A DNA stretch of 64,000 bases from positions 204,516 through 268,515 of the forward strand of contig QANU01112598.1 of NCBI GenBank assembly GCA_003254905.1. Reading direction: 5' to 3'. This document shows, piece after piece, positions 24,797 through 37,600 of this stretch. Origin of the DNA: Nissolia schottii (Eukaryota; Streptophyta; Magnoliopsida; Fabales; Fabaceae). Under the pieces are notes generated by a model. The model was not told the DNA's origin. It ran no database searches and saw nothing but the letters and a program-made list of their open reading frames with translations. The position numbers and the translations under genes are program-made. The stretch's first letter is position 1, and every line of letters begins with the position of its first letter.

Positions 24797-26718
24797 TTAC
24801 AATTCTAACTTAAAACTGATATTTTCCTGAGGAGCAAAAGTTGGCAATGCATCTAACATGGTTTTAAAATCAACGTTCTCATCAGTCTTCACTGAGCTTG
24901 TGATCTTGACATCCTTCAAGCCATGCCACCAACACTTGGTATGACCTGAACTGCAATAGCAGTCATCCTGTCTTCTGCCCATTAGCGTCTCGTAGAAAAA
25001 CTTTTATTTTTGACAAATAACAAACAACAAATAGGGTTAGAAGCTCCACATAACATTTATTTTGATAAAAAGCATAAATGCAATGTATCTGATATAAAAT
25101 GAAAATGCAGGCATATGAAACTCATTTGCTGGCAGCACCTTGCGAATGACAGAATCAAACAGAAGAGGTGGAGACAATGTCATACCTCAATAAATTCTTT
25201 ACTGCAAAAGTGAGAGTGCAAGCTCAATGAAATAGTTTCTGGGCAGCAACTTGACAGCAAGCAATTCACAAGAGGCACATAAAAAGCTTCATTTTTCGGA
25301 ACAGAACGTAGGTGCAAGTGTTTGATGCATGGCAGAGGAGGAGGCGACGAAACTTGCAACACATCCGGGTTTGGTTCCTCCTACACAAACGAGGTTATCA
25401 AGACAAAATAGGTAAATATGCAAGAAGAATGAGCCAATCAAAGCAGTCAGTTTATACTTACTACAAATGGCTGATGGATAAAGAGAGACAGTGATGCCAA
25501 AACTTTTTGAGGTTTGAAGTTTTGAATAAATTCCCTCAAGTTATAAAGATGCAGATAGTCCATGTGGATCAGAACATTGACTTCCAGTTGACTAGAACTT
25601 CTTATAAAAGATACAACAGGTTTGCTGGCACCATGACCACAATAGCCACATGATAATAAATTTGGAGCATCAATGTTGACCTCCTTCACGTTAGAGCAAT
25701 TTGATAACTCCAAGACCTTGAGTCGAGCACTTGAAATATTGATCCTCTCAGAAACAGAGCAGTTAACCAACTTCAAACTCTCAAGAAAGAGGAATTTAGT
25801 AAACAGATCAAGAAACCACTGGTTTTCAAAAACAGTACTCTTCAAAGACCATAAGTTCAACCATCTCAAATTTCTGCAATTATCATAATTCAGCTTGAAA
25901 GGCACATCCATATCACCAGAACAATAATAATACAAGGTTTCAAGATTTGGAGCATCAATATAAACTTCCTGTATTCCTTGAATGTCAACTCCCTTAAGCT
26001 TTGGTAGACCAAGCATGCTTAACGATTTCAGCGGAGCGGTCCTGGACACTAGCAGATCTCCTATGAATCGAGGTTTATACACAGAACAACACTTCAAGGT
26101 TATCTGTTCAATCAATGGACAATGAGAAATGAGATGCTCGAGGGCCCCTTCATCACCCAAAACAACAGACCATAAGGATAACACTCGCAATGAGAAAAAC
26201 TTGGTTGAACGATTCCAGAATGCTTTATCAACTCTGATTCCCCCCTGCAACACTAACTTATTAAGTGATTTGGCTTCAACGACACCTGGTTTCAAGATAT
26301 AGCATACGTCCTGACCCTCTTCATTCCGCTCAGGGCCATCAGACAGGACTAGCTCTAGGACCTCAACACCACTTTCAGATGCCAACTTCATCCAAAGATC
26401 CAGATGCTGGGACATATACTTAAGGTCAAAACAGTTCACACTGAGCTTAAATTCTTTAATTGCTAAGCCTTGGTCGTGGAACCTTAGCAATGTTTTCTTC
26501 ACATAACGAAGGAATATCTTTCTTTTTCTCTTAAAATCTTCGTCTGGCTGGGGAAATGTCCCGATAAATTGTCCGTCAGAAAAAGACAAGACAGGAAACG
26601 TAGACCATGTTTCTCTCCATACCGTAGACAAAACACTAGTCCTGATAGCATCTTTCTCTGGCAGCCTTGAGAGAATTTCATGAAGTATAATTTTTGGCAG
26701 ACCAGATATCTGGTCCAT
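24797..26718 (-). CDS. F-box/LRR protein, three exons
   Basis: This encodes a predicted SCF ubiquitin-ligase substrate adaptor. Exons (minus strand order): 26718-25462, 25380-25186 and 25000-24797, all in phase 0, giving 551 aa. The F-box is at the N-terminus (ISGLPKIILHEILSRLPEKD...TSVLSTVWRETW, about residues 3-42). Leucine-rich repeats of the plant F-box/LRR type follow (AKSLNKLVLQGG, HCPLIEQITLKCC, LFLESLKLVNCS, IDAPNLLSCGY). The third exon carries CWWHGLKDVKI, which is conserved in the paralogue at 39.5 kb. I chose ATG 26718; the frame extends 9 bp upstream only through a non-ATG codon, and the paralogue starts at the same position (MDKIS). A 5' UTR intron (about 26742-26892) is suggested by splice sites. 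No defect was seen. Confidence 0.9.
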
Positions 26719-26837
26719 TTTTTTCAATTACAATCGCGTCCCTGAAAGCAAGTAGACTATCATAAACAAATGCGTCATAGAAAATGTTAAATAATGAGCT
26801 ACATGTGTTATAGTTTAATCATAATAAAAATCTCTTT

Positions 26838-27199
26838 CATGTTGCATCCCAAGGGATTAAGAACTAAGTTCTATAAGCTATTTTCAGCTTACCTTTTGAA
26901 TCAATATGGTATCCTTTAAAATTGGTTGGCTCAAATTGTGCAGGGACGAGCTTTTCATACAAAGTTTCAGCTAGAGCTAATGATCACACAATGCTCATCA
27001 CGAAACAGAATAACACACAACATTCTACTCAAAGGTGGGAAAAGCTACATAAAATTCAATGGTGATTTTTGACAAATAAACAACTTAATGCGAATTAAGT
27101 TTAGAAATCAAGTTATGGCATAAGAATGAAACATCTGAAAGTTCCCAAAAAACAAGAAAATGTTTGGTTATGAGAGAGGAGATTGCCAAGTAGTAATAA

Positions 27200-27230
<31 letters not shown>

Positions 27231-27304
27231 GCAAATAATAAAAACAACAACGTAGAGAATAGATCAACAGAAAAGAGACTATGTTAAATTATGAGCTGCA
27301 AAAA

Positions 27305-27335
<31 letters not shown>

Positions 27336-27636
27336 ACCCTATGCTTTTACATGTTCATCATGGACAATCAAGGAGATCAAGAACTAGATTCTACCAATAA
27401 TATACACCTTACGGAGCTAACGCTTCTGACTCGTTATAGTATCCCTCAAGATTGATGACTCAATTTTTTTCCGGGGCGAGTTTTCCATACATAATTTCAG
27501 ATACAGCTCATGAAATTTTTTCACGCGGACCAAAGAGATTTAGAAATCGAGTTGTGCCGCAAGAAAAGAAACATCTGAAAATTCCGGAAATGAAAATAAA
27601 AAAATGTTTGGTTAAGAGAGAGAGAGAGAGAGAGGA
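26838..27636. repeat. Diverged tandem duplication upstream of the F-box gene
   Basis: Segment 26838-27180 and segment 27350-27636 are collinear and similar. Matching blocks include GATYAAGAACTAR, TGGTATCC/TAGTATCC, GGGRCGAGYTTTYCATACA, TTTAGAAATC, GAAACATCTGAAA and AAAATGTTTGGTTA. Both copies contain a CTTAC (a GTAAG splice donor on the minus strand), at 26888 and 27408. The copies lie in the 5' leader or promoter of the minus-strand F-box gene, so they may provide alternative first exons. Confidence 0.6.
27200..27338. repeat. Two (AAAT)n microsatellites
   Basis: AAATAAATAAAT runs lie at about 27205-27232 and 27302-27337, between the two copies of the duplicated segment. Confidence 0.85.
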
Positions 27637-27900
27637 GGAGTTCGTCGAGATCGCTGGGAATGGCGAAATCAGAAACTCCACAAAACCGATCGCTTCACTT
27701 CAAATTTTGCTATGTCTCACACCGACGTACATGAGGATTGAGGAGTCTCTGTGTGTGGTGGTGGTTGCTAGTGTGGTCACACTGGGAACTTTGACTGTAT
27801 AGGTAAATTATTGATTGAGGCCAATCCTACGGTGCACAAGGTTCCCATATTGGAGGATCGGATTTTTGTGGGCTAATGACAGATCTGACGGGCATGTCAA
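27618..27900 (-). promoter_or_regulatory. Probable 5' UTR start/promoter of the F-box gene
   Basis: A (GA)n run at 27617-27635 is (CT)n on the minus strand, a common feature of plant 5' UTRs, and lies about 900 bp upstream of the F-box ATG. No clear TATA box was found. The assignment rests on position only. Confidence 0.3.
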
Positions 27901-27911
27901 ACTGAAAAAGT

Positions 27912-28155
27912 TGGTTCCTGAATTTGCCACTACCCTGGGCGAATTCAGGGTGGCGAATTCAGATGGCGCAGCAGAGTGATGAAATATTTTATTTTTTTAC
28001 TGATAGGTGTGGCAAATTCAGACCCTGAATTCGCCACATAGTATGGAGAGCTCAGGGTCTGAATTTGCCACATCATTTGGCGAATTCAGACCCTATCAAT
28101 AAAAAAATAAAATACACTGAATTCTGAATTTGCCACTGGGGGTGGCGAATTCAAA
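27912..28155. repeat. Foldback repeat built on GGCGAATTCAG motifs
   Basis: GGCGAATTCAG or its complement CTGAATTYGCC occurs about eight times in 240 bp in both orientations. The left arm contains TATTTTATTTTTTTACTGATAGG and the right arm contains its approximate inverse CCTATCAATAAAAAAATAAAATA. The segment is therefore an imperfect palindrome centred near 28040. It is probably the body or end of a transposon; the family was not identified. Confidence 0.6.
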
Positions 28156-29112
28156 ACCGAAACCCATATTTTCGTAAATTTTTCCCCTCCCCACATATCT
28201 GGATTTTCTTTGTTTTGAAACCATACAAAGGTAAAAAAATCCGATTTTTGTCACATACAAGAAATTTGACTATTAAACTAAATTAATGTCAAATTTTAAA
28301 AGGTTATAATTAAATTGATGTCAAATTAATAATGTCAACACCATATTGAATATTTACTCTTAAGATTACCATGAAGCATGGACACAACTATTTTTATGGG
28401 ACCTAAGAGAGCTAAGAAAATGCCAAGAGTTAATAATGATGATGTGGCACGTTAACTGTCACGTCTTACCTAGGTTCTTTAGTTAGAAAGAAGAAACTTT
28501 GTCGCTAAATTATCAACATTATTGTGATATAATGTTATAACAATTATGTTTATTATATATTTAAATTGTGTTACTAATTAGTGACTCAAAAGTTAGATTT
28601 AGTACATCAAACTAAATAAATAAACATCATTACCACTAAATTATTAATATTATTATGTTATTTTGCAACAATCATCATATATATTTTATACTTGAACTGT
28701 ATTACCGATGAGTTAAAAAAAATTAAACTTTTATAAAAAAAAAAGTACAAATAAAAATTATAATAGATTTAAAATAGTTCTTTAGCTCAGTTTTACTAAC
28801 TTAAAGGGACCTATCTAAAAACATAATTTAACTATTGATAAAATCATCATTTTAATATTTAACAAAAAAAATATTATTTTAATCTCTGTCCAATTTTTAT
28901 GAAAATGTGTTTGTCCGATTTTTATGAAAATGTGTTTGGATGGAAAAATTGAAAGGAAAAAAAAAAGAAGAAAAGTTAATGGTCTTTTTGGTATTTTTAA
29001 TTGGGAATAGTATGAGGTGAAGAACCTTAGAGGCTCACCAGGTACAAGATTGAAGACGAAGGTTCCAAAACTAGAGTAACGGAATCTTAGTGTTTGGAAA
29101 TTTCACTTGTAA
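28156..29112. other. AT-rich intergenic sequence
   Basis: No gene or clear repeat was found. TTGTCCGATTTTTATGAAAATGTGTTTG is partly duplicated in tandem near 28890-28940, where the unit is about 27 bp. Confidence 0.35.
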
Positions 29113-30301
29113 TAATAGAGTAAGAATAAGCAAAGCTTTTCAAGCTTTGATAAATTAGTTAGATGACAACTATGCAAGCTGTCAGTTAGTTAAGTTACCT
29201 AACTTTGATTAGGAAGCTTGCAATCCAAGCTACCATGTATGTATATATTGAACAATGACTTCAATACACAATGAGAATTCGTTTTCCTCACTTCTATTTC
29301 TGATATGGTATCGTCACTGATCTCCAGCTTCCGCTTCTTTGATCTCCATTTCCTCTCTCACCTTGCTGCCATGGCGTTTTTCTGATCAAGCTTGTTGCAC
29401 AAGGCGTTCTTACACAAATTCTCCATTCTTCTTTTCCCTGTTACTTCTGTTCTTCACCAGCTACTGCAATGGCTGCTGCAACTTTGATTCAAGATCCGGC
29501 TCAGGGTCCGACGTCTCCCTTCTACCTCCACCCTAACGAGAATCCATCATTGATTCTCGTTTCTTCCTTGTTGAATGGCTCCAACTACCATAGTTGGTCC
29601 AGGGAAATGAGAATGGCCTTTCTATCAAAGAACAAGGTGAAATTTGTGGATGGATCTATCACCATGCCTTCAGTTTCTTCTGCTTTGTTTGGGCAATGGG
29701 AGAGGTGCAATCATATGGTGTTATCTTGGCTAATTTGAGCTGTGGAACCCTCCATTGCACAGAGTGTGCTTTGGATCGAAAAAGCTCATGAGGTGTGGCG
29801 TGAGCTTAAGGAAAGGTTCAGCCAAGGAGATTTGTTGCGGATTGCAGACTTGCAAGAAGAAATCTCCCTCATGCACCAAGGTGACCAATCTGTTACTCAA
29901 TTCTTTACAGACCTTAAAGTGATTTGGGATGAATTGGATATCTTTCACCCCATTCCCTCTTGCAAATGTAGCATAGCTTGTAGTTGTGGTGCATACCGAT
30001 AGGGCTATCAAATTCTTAAAGGGATTGAATGATTCATATCATACCGTGAGGTCACAGGTTCTAATCATGGATCCTCTCCCTGCTCTTAATAGAGTAAGAA
30101 TAAGCAAAGCTTTTCAAGCTTTGATAAATTAGATAGATGACAGCTATGCAAGCTGTCAGTTAGTTAAGTTACCGAACTTTGATTAAGAAGCTTGCAATCC
30201 AAGCTATCATGTATGTATATATTGAACAATGACAACTTGCATAGTTGTCATCTAACTAATTTATCAAAGCTTGAAAAGCTTTGCTTATTCTTACTCTATT
30301 A
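29113..30301 (+). mobile_element. Copia-derived element bounded by inverted LTR ends
   Basis: The element is flanked by perfect TGTAA direct repeats (29108-29112 and 30302-30306). Its outer 66 bp are perfect inverted repeats (29113-29178 and 30236-30301, TAATAGAGTAAG...). A third, direct copy of this LTR-type sequence lies at about 30091-30228. Between them is a leader with a degenerate primer site (TATGGTATCGTC) and a truncated Copia gag. The right end is therefore a direct LTR fragment fused to an inverted LTR fragment. This looks like integration of an aberrant, snap-back reverse transcript. Confidence 0.75.
29469..30100 (+). pseudogene. Truncated Copia gag
   Basis: From ATG 29469 the frame reads PFYLHPNENPSLILVSSLL, LNGSNYHSWSREMRMAF and VDGSITMPS, typical of the N-terminal part of plant Copia gag. 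An in-frame TGA interrupts it at 29736-29738. The same frame continues IAQSVLWIEKAHEVWRELK, RFSQGDLLRIADLQEEI and FFTDLKVIWDELD. After a frameshift near 30000 it reads IKFLKGLNDSYHTVRSQV and IMDPLPALNRV. It stops abruptly at AATAGAGTA, which is also the start of the LTR sequence. No zinc knuckle, protease or polymerase follows. Confidence 0.8.
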
Positions 30302-30306
30302 TGTAA

Positions 30307-31345
30307 TTTCTCTTTGCAATTCTTCTTCTTCTTCTTCTCATAATCTGTGTTTATTTTTCCTTTAAACATGAGCTAATTTCCTTAGCTTAGGAGCTTAGGG
30401 CTTTGATGTAGACCTTTGCTACTATGTCAATTTAATTGAGGTTATTCAGTTTATGGTTAGTTTGTTGTATTACTTTACGCCTTGCTTAATTAATACTTTG
30501 ATCATCTGATCATTGAGTAATTGATTTCTTGTCTTGTAAGCAACTTGAGAGAGGGAATACAGGAGTGTAACTACTAAAGTAATCGTAGGTTGAGCAAAAG
30601 TCGAAGAAGAGTCAATGCGACCTATGCGATTTTATTTAGGAATTCATAAATAAATTTATAATTCTAATGAGTTAGTTTGTGCTATGAGATTAAGCATCCA
30701 ATTTAAGAGAATATATTATTAATTGTTCTCGAGAGAGACTAGTAATTGAAATAAGAATTCCAACTGGCAATACAGTAAATCATATACTTGGTTAACGAAA
30801 ACATATACTTACCTATTTTCAAATCAAATTTTAAATAATTGGTATAAAAAATAAATTTTCAAATTTCTATTTTTAGTTTATTTAATAATTTGGAAGGATG
30901 TTAAACGAAGATTTATATCATTTTTTTTACGGGGAAGATTTATATTATTATATACCCTAAAGCGATTGATCTTATTAAATTTTACTTACTTAACAGACTA
31001 CATGCAACAACAAGTTTTGTCTCATCAAGTGAGATTGACTACATAAATTAAATTAAATGATGCGATAATTTATGCGTCCATTTTTGGTGGGGCCGCAATT
31101 ATCATATCTAATTAATTATCTTATTGTATTTTACTTTAAACAATCAACAAACTAAATATAAAGAATGATTTTACGAAAAAATTATTTGACATACCAATAT
31201 AATCACATGTCATGATAACTTAGTAAGATAACACAAAATCTTAGTAAAACAAGGAAAAAAAATAAAAAAGCTAACAAAAGAAGAGGAAATTAATAATGAT
31301 CCTTTCTAGAATTGTCCACTTGAGTAGAGGTAAGACCATTAAACT
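30307..31345. other. Intergenic and upstream region of the C2H2 gene
   Basis: AT-rich sequence with a short (TTC)n run near 30325. No coding sequence was recognised. The last few hundred bases should contain the promoter of the zinc-finger gene. Confidence 0.35.
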
Positions 31346-31355
31346 TATATATAAA
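31346..31355 (+). promoter_or_regulatory. TATA box of the C2H2 zinc-finger gene
   Basis: TATATATAAA lies 69-78 bp upstream of the ATG at 31424. That spacing fits a transcription start near 31380 and a short 5' UTR of about 40 nt. Confidence 0.55.
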
Positions 31356-31423
31356 GCCCTTTGCTATCCTTATTTTTAGTTATAACTACAATACACGACA
31401 CACAATTGAAAAGCACTAAGACA

Positions 31424-32056
31424 ATGGAGCCATCATCTACTCAAGATGGCAAGAAGGACAAGGAGGAAACAAATAGCAGCAACCCATCAAAGGATCAGGC
31501 AAGAAAAAATAAAAAGGTATTTTGCTGTAAGTATTGCGATAAGACATTCTCCAATAGCCAAGCCTTGGGTGGCCATCAGAATGCACACAAGGAAGAGAGA
31601 GCAAAAGCCAAAAGGGACAATATTCTCAACCTCGCTTCCGCTTATAACAGTGGTGGCGGTGCATTGCAATTTGGCAGTATGGAGAATTATTATTTTCCCC
31701 AATTTGGCAATAGACCAAGATTAGGATTTCAGCCTCTAGCGGCGGTTCAGAAACCGCCGCCTCATGCTGCTCTTGGACGCAGCTGCCTTCATAATGTGTT
31801 ACTCGAAAATTCCAAACCTAGCATGCTTCCGCTACAATTATTGACGGCGGACCGTAGCGGATTTCACCACAATGACAATCACAAAATGGATTTTTTCAAG
31901 TATTGCGGAAGACAACCGAATTCATGGCTATCGCCGCAGCCACAACCGAGATTATTTGAAAATCAAGATCCTCGCCAAGCAAGTGGTTCCTTAATGAGAT
32001 CTGGAATTGAAGAAGCGTCCGATTCAAAGGAGCTTGATTTAACGCTAAAGCTTTAA
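31424..32056 (+). CDS. Single C2H2 zinc-finger protein with EAR repression motif
   Basis: This is a single-exon gene for a 210-aa nuclear regulator. One plant-type C2H2 finger lies at residues 33-55, with Cys35 and Cys38, the plant hallmark QALGGH, and His51 and His55. The C-terminus is LDLTLKL, a canonical EAR (LxLxL) motif that in this family recruits TOPLESS-type co-repressors. The N-terminus is charged and Ser/Asn-rich. The middle is rich in Pro, Gln and Asn without further domains. The arrangement matches the one-finger C1 group of plant repressors (ZFP/KNU/RBE relatives), but I cannot name the orthologue. The start is ATG 31424, downstream of a TATA box; the open frame before it starts from a non-ATG codon that would lie upstream of the expected transcription start. 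Confidence 0.93.
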   Translation: MEPSSTQDGKKDKEETNSSNPSKDQARKNKKVFCCKYCDKTFSNSQALGGHQNAHKEERAKAKRDNILNLASAYNSGGGALQFGSMENYYFPQFGNRPRLGFQPLAAVQKPPPHAALGRSCLHNVLLENSKPSMLPLQLLTADRSGFHHNDNHKMDFFKYCGRQPNSWLSPQPQPRLFENQDPRQASGSLMRSGIEEASDSKELDLTLKL

Positions 32057-34689
32057 AATCTCAAGAAACTGCATAATAATACCATGGAGCTTGAGGAATT
32101 CTAGTGACAAATTGCAGGTTAGTACATAATGTGTAACTCATTAATATGAGTACATGGATCAAAATAGAATTTTACTACCAAATGATGTCATCAAATTCCT
32201 GGAATCGTGTAATCAAACTCTCCGCACAATGCGGACGAAGATCACATAAGATTGAGATTTTAATTACTTTGATAGATTCTTAGGAATAGAGTTTTCTATA
32301 TATAGAGTTTTATATATATTGACAAGTTTTTTTTTAGAGGTATGTATACTGACAAGTTGTTCTTAGTTGAATAATATTTTGTTTTTCTTTTCTTTTCTTG
32401 TAAACACTCATTTAGTTTTCAATTTCATTCTTTGATAATTAATTATGCATTACTTATACATATTACATGATGGTAGACTCTTCTTCCCATATAAGAACTA
32501 TATAAGAATTATACAAATATTATAGAATTATAGTTCCAAAAGAAAAATGTTTGAACATAGAAATCACAAATCACAAACAATTGCCGACTTAAATGTGTAT
32601 TATATCTATTTTTTAGATCATCAAAATCGTACGAAATGATTTTTCCGATAGATGGATGCATGAAAGACTTAAATCCAATTCAATGATTACATTGAAGAAA
32701 TTTAAGTGTATACGTGTGTATGTGCACATAATAACAATTGGATGATGAAAAATCTTTTTATTAAAAAACGTAAGGTTTTTTTTTTTTCCAAGTACTTGGT
32801 CTCAAAACATAAACAAAACCAACATGCCGTTTGATAGTGGGCGTATGGGAGAGCATCGATTATAAAAACATGAGTTCATTTAGTTGATTTATTAAACAAC
32901 ATGGAAAAATATTATCTAGACAGCTGAGTAGATTAACCTTAAAACAACAATGATTAATTACAATTGATGATAAAGTAACAATGATTGATTAGTACCTTTC
33001 GGCAGTTCATTCTCTGTTTTTATTTTTATTTTATTTTAAATCTTGTAATGTCGTTGATAATAATAAAAGACAATTTGTGACTCTATGAAGCACTAACATA
33101 GACACACAAAAAATACATGGACAAAGCAAAATTTAATATTTATAATAATATCCTGATGGCAAGTAAAACACATTTATTGGTGTCAATCATGTGTTGAACA
33201 CGCAAACAAAATAATTTCACGAAGTGTTTATACTTTAGATGCAACTACTTTACGATTTAGGGAGAAGTAATTGCCTCTTGTACAGATTATACAATAAATT
33301 ACAATACTTATTGTATATATTTTATTTATTCTTACCAATTGCTGCATTTATTCAATTTATCCACAAATATTTTACATCAATGTCAACAAATCCCTCCTCA
33401 TATAATATCCAAAACAAAAAACAAAATCCTCTTCATATATATACATAAATAAATATGCACATGATAATATTTTCTTTCAGTAAATGTACATGATAATATT
33501 TTACATAGGATTCTTGACACAATTTCAAGTTAAAATGGTGGTTTGAAAAGATTCTCTTATAATAACAACTCCAAAATTCAAACCCTTAAAAGTGTGTTTG
33601 AAAATCAACAAAAATTAGAAATAATTTGATTTAAAAATTAAATCTTGTGTTCGGGAGTTTTAAGACTAAAAAATGAGATCACTTAAAAAAATTGTATTTA
33701 AAATCATAAAAATATTGATAGGATTTATTAAGAATTGATTTGATTTTAAAATTTAAAAACAAACTATAAATCAAATCAAATTATATTTTAATCATCCAAA
33801 ACCTAATCTAATACATTTTAAACTCAAGAATTAATTTCTAAATGAATTCAAAATTCTTTTTTTTCATATATATAATCACTTCAAATATAGGATTTAATTT
33901 ATAAATCAAATCAAATCAATTCCTTTTCAGACCAAAAAGGAAAAAATCAATTCAATTCCTAAATTTAGTCATTCCAAAATTTGAACTCTTAAAAATATGG
34001 CAAGTAAAGTTCATCATATTCAATATATTTTACTGAAGTGACTACTATTAATTTTACATATATTTTTTTCCTAAAACACCCTTCTTTCTTTTTAATTAAA
34101 AGAATAATCTAAAATTTATTTTTTATTATAATAAAATTTTATCAAAACATGTTAATGTTAATTTTTTTTGAAAAATATTTTAGTTATTTAAATTAATCTC
34201 TAATATTGTTTTCTTGGTACAAAATCTTTAATATTATTTAATTAAAGATATACATTCGCTAGCTATACAAATACGGATGATATGTAATACTATTTTTAAT
34301 AATTTTATACTTTCGCTAGATATCAAATATTGATAATTTATGTATTTAATATGAGTATTTATAACTAAATATTAAATTGTTTTTTTATCTCTTGATACAG
34401 TAAATTGTTTAAATAACGTCACATTGAGTATTTTTAAAGTTAATAAATTAAATGAATAAACCAAAATTTTATTGATAAATCGTAATATACAACTACACAC
34501 TTTATTTTGTCACATATAATGTTTATATAATTAAAAAATTATCAAACATATGGTAGAATAACTTATTACAATTTATCAAATATTTTTTCATAATGTTTTT
34601 TAATACAAAAATAAATTGGTCATTCATAATAAATGATTATATTTATTTGATGAAAATCTTTTGCTACAAGTCTATCCTTTTACTTGTTA
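32057..34689. other. 3' UTR of the C2H2 gene and AT-rich intergenic DNA
   Basis: No gene was recognised. 33550-33990 may be a small MITE, because CCAAAATTCAAACCCTTAAAA and CCAAAATTTGAACTCTTAAAA-like sequences flank it. 34000-34690 is extremely AT-rich. Confidence 0.35.
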
Positions 34690-37600
34690 ATTGTGTCATT
34701 TGGATGTCTTTTAATGGTAAAACTCACTTGCACCCTACAACTTTGGAATGATTGGGAGGAGGAACAAGGGTCTAAGTTTTATTTTGGAGTAAAGCATTAT
34801 ACTCTTCTTGCATGACTTGATGCCAATGTGTGGTTCTCAAAGCTACTAGGACATTTTTAGGATTTAGGGTATCATTAGTTGGTGATTTAGATAAGAGTGT
34901 AGCTGCTTATGTTTTAGGCTTGTGAATTCTAGATTTGGATCTGGTCTTCATGGGGTGTTGATTTGTAGGAAGGGTCAGAAGTGGGGCCACATGGATATTC
35001 AGTAGATGAGAATTCACATGTACAAGGATAACCAGTAGTAAGTTGGGTAATGGATAACAAATTCTTTCAAATATTTGGCACAACTAGAACATCATTTAGA
35101 GTTAAATCAAAAGTAGAAGACAAAGGAATATTGGTATCACTGAAATGAGAAATATCCAGAGTAGCACCATTTTCCACAACAACATATTGATTACAGCATA
35201 TGAGTCATGAAGTGTCATAGTAGCGAGGGCAGGGGATAAAACATCTGGTTAATAAGAATGATTATAGCATTGAGGACAAGATAATGCATTATGATTCTTG
35301 CATTTGCAAATTTGACGAAGTATTGTAGGGGATGGAGAAGTGCGATTGGGAAACTTAGCAGGCTCAAGACTTGTTTGTGAATGCAGAGCAAAGCCACAAT
35401 CTTTAAACCGGAAATTCGCCCAACTTGACCGAGATTGTGATTTTCTTCCTTGGCTATCACGGTTAGCATAGAACGCTAGAGTGATTGCCATCTAATTTAT
35501 TGCTGACGTCCGAGTGCCATAATTGATCAGTCATGGAGGAAGTGATTGATATGATGGTACAGGTGTGATGACCCGTTTTCCTAAGTATCTTAGGAAGGGT
35601 CATGAAAAACGCACTGCCTGCTTGCATGCTGCAGCGGTTCGACGATTCCACCCCATATCGCTTAAGTTGTTTGGGGTAGGGGTTTTTCGCCCCTATAAAT
35701 AAAGACCCTCATATGGAGTTTCAATTGCTAATTTCCTTTAAAGTTCATGAGGTTCCACCCAGTGTTAGATATTTGGCTCTATTATTAATTTGTGAAGAAC
35801 CAGTACCTCCTCCTAGGATGTCAATGCTATGCCGCTTGGAGTTCTCAGTAGAATGCTCTTCAGTCCTTGTCCTTTTCAGGTGAGAGAAGGTCCTAGTGTG
35901 TCAACGGTGTGCCGTTTTGCAGTCCTTCAATGTAGTCAATTTTAATTTATCAGTTCAGTTTATTTATTTATTTAGTTATTTATTTATTCAACTAATTAAT
36001 TAATTGATTAATTAGTTTACTTATTTGTTTATTTATTTATTTAGTTATATGCTTAGTGTTGCTTGCATATGTAGGCTTAGGCAGAGACTTATATACTTAG
36101 ATATGATAAGTCAGGATTATGCTAAGCTTTCCATAATTGGTAGTAACATAGGTTATACATATATAACGACAAATTCAATATGCAGGTGTCGTAATTAGAT
36201 TACCAAGATAATTAACATCATAATTAATGTACTATGTGAATCTTAGGATAGTAGACTTAGTATTCCATAATTAAATTAGATCAGTACCCCAACACGAGTC
36301 CAGCATCCTTAATAAGTCTTATTTCTAGATTTAGCATATCCACAGATTCAGTTATCCAACATAGTTCCCATAGTCAAAAGCTAGTCTAGAAATAGTAACC
36401 ATTGCTAATTTGCGATAATTCTAAGATAGGTAGTTATTTAACAATAACCATCAATAAACCCCAACAATTAGTCCGAAGCAGTAGCACTCCTATCCCGAGG
36501 TCATGATAGTCAACCTATACTTAGTAAACCATTAGTGATCATCTAGTAACCCGTAGTCAACCATAACAAGGTAGTTAACCAACACAGTAATACTTACCAG
36601 TACCTCCATTAGTTAGACATTGCAGAGGTAGCATGTTGTTGAGCATAGATGTAACGATCCCTGAAATAGCCACCAACATGCAAGGGATTATTTTCCTTAC
36701 GAAAGCCTCCTAACGTGTTAATTATGAAAAAGCACAGCTTTTATAAACAAATAATTTGAAAACCTTTTTAAAATAACTAAACTTCATAAATGAAATTAAA
36801 TAAAATTCTTACATAAAATAATAAATTAAATAATTAAAAATACGTAATAGTGTCAGTAGCTCATTGGAGCACTTTACTAAATGACATAAAAATAAACTAT
36901 TAAATAACTGAAATGAAACTTAAGATAACTCCATGGCAACGTAAAGGTCACCAAGGATCTGATCTACTGAATTCTACTGAACAAGAGGAGAATCTTCGTC
37001 AACGCTATCTAAAAAAAAGGTTGATAAGAGATGAGTAATCGTTCAATGAATGATAGACCCCACAACGACATCAGACATTTTGTAGACATGACATACAGAT
37101 GCAATACATGATATATATCAACCATGAAAATGTTACATAAGTATGATACACAGTATGTAAGACAATTAAAACACAATTAAAGTAGGGAATTCTCTAGATA
37201 GACAATCCGAGCAAGACAGTTTAGTTGTTCCTAAAATGTCTGGGATTTAGTTATACATGTACATGCAGTTTTGCATGTTTTTAGTTGTAATAAAAATTAG
37301 TTTAAAATACAATTAATTTAGTTAATTATTATGCACAATCACGTTTTATCACGTTTATAGGTTTTCGCAAGGGAACTAGTCTCTCGCATGTCAGCCTCAA
37401 CTTTCGGATTGTGGCAATAGGAAGACGTAACTTGGTGGTGGTGAATGGAGTGTAATTTGAACCAAGTCCTCGAAGTAGGTAAAACACACCTTATCCTCAT
37501 CAGAAAGTGGTTTGCCAATAAGAGAAAGATCATCGATAACCTATATTTTTGAAATACCTGATGTACTCGTGTATGGTTTGAGTGGCCTCCTTGGCCATTA

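Noticed and set aside
31361..31423. Upstream extension of the C2H2 frame
   Set aside because: Starts at a TTG only a few bases after the TATA box, upstream of the expected transcription start.
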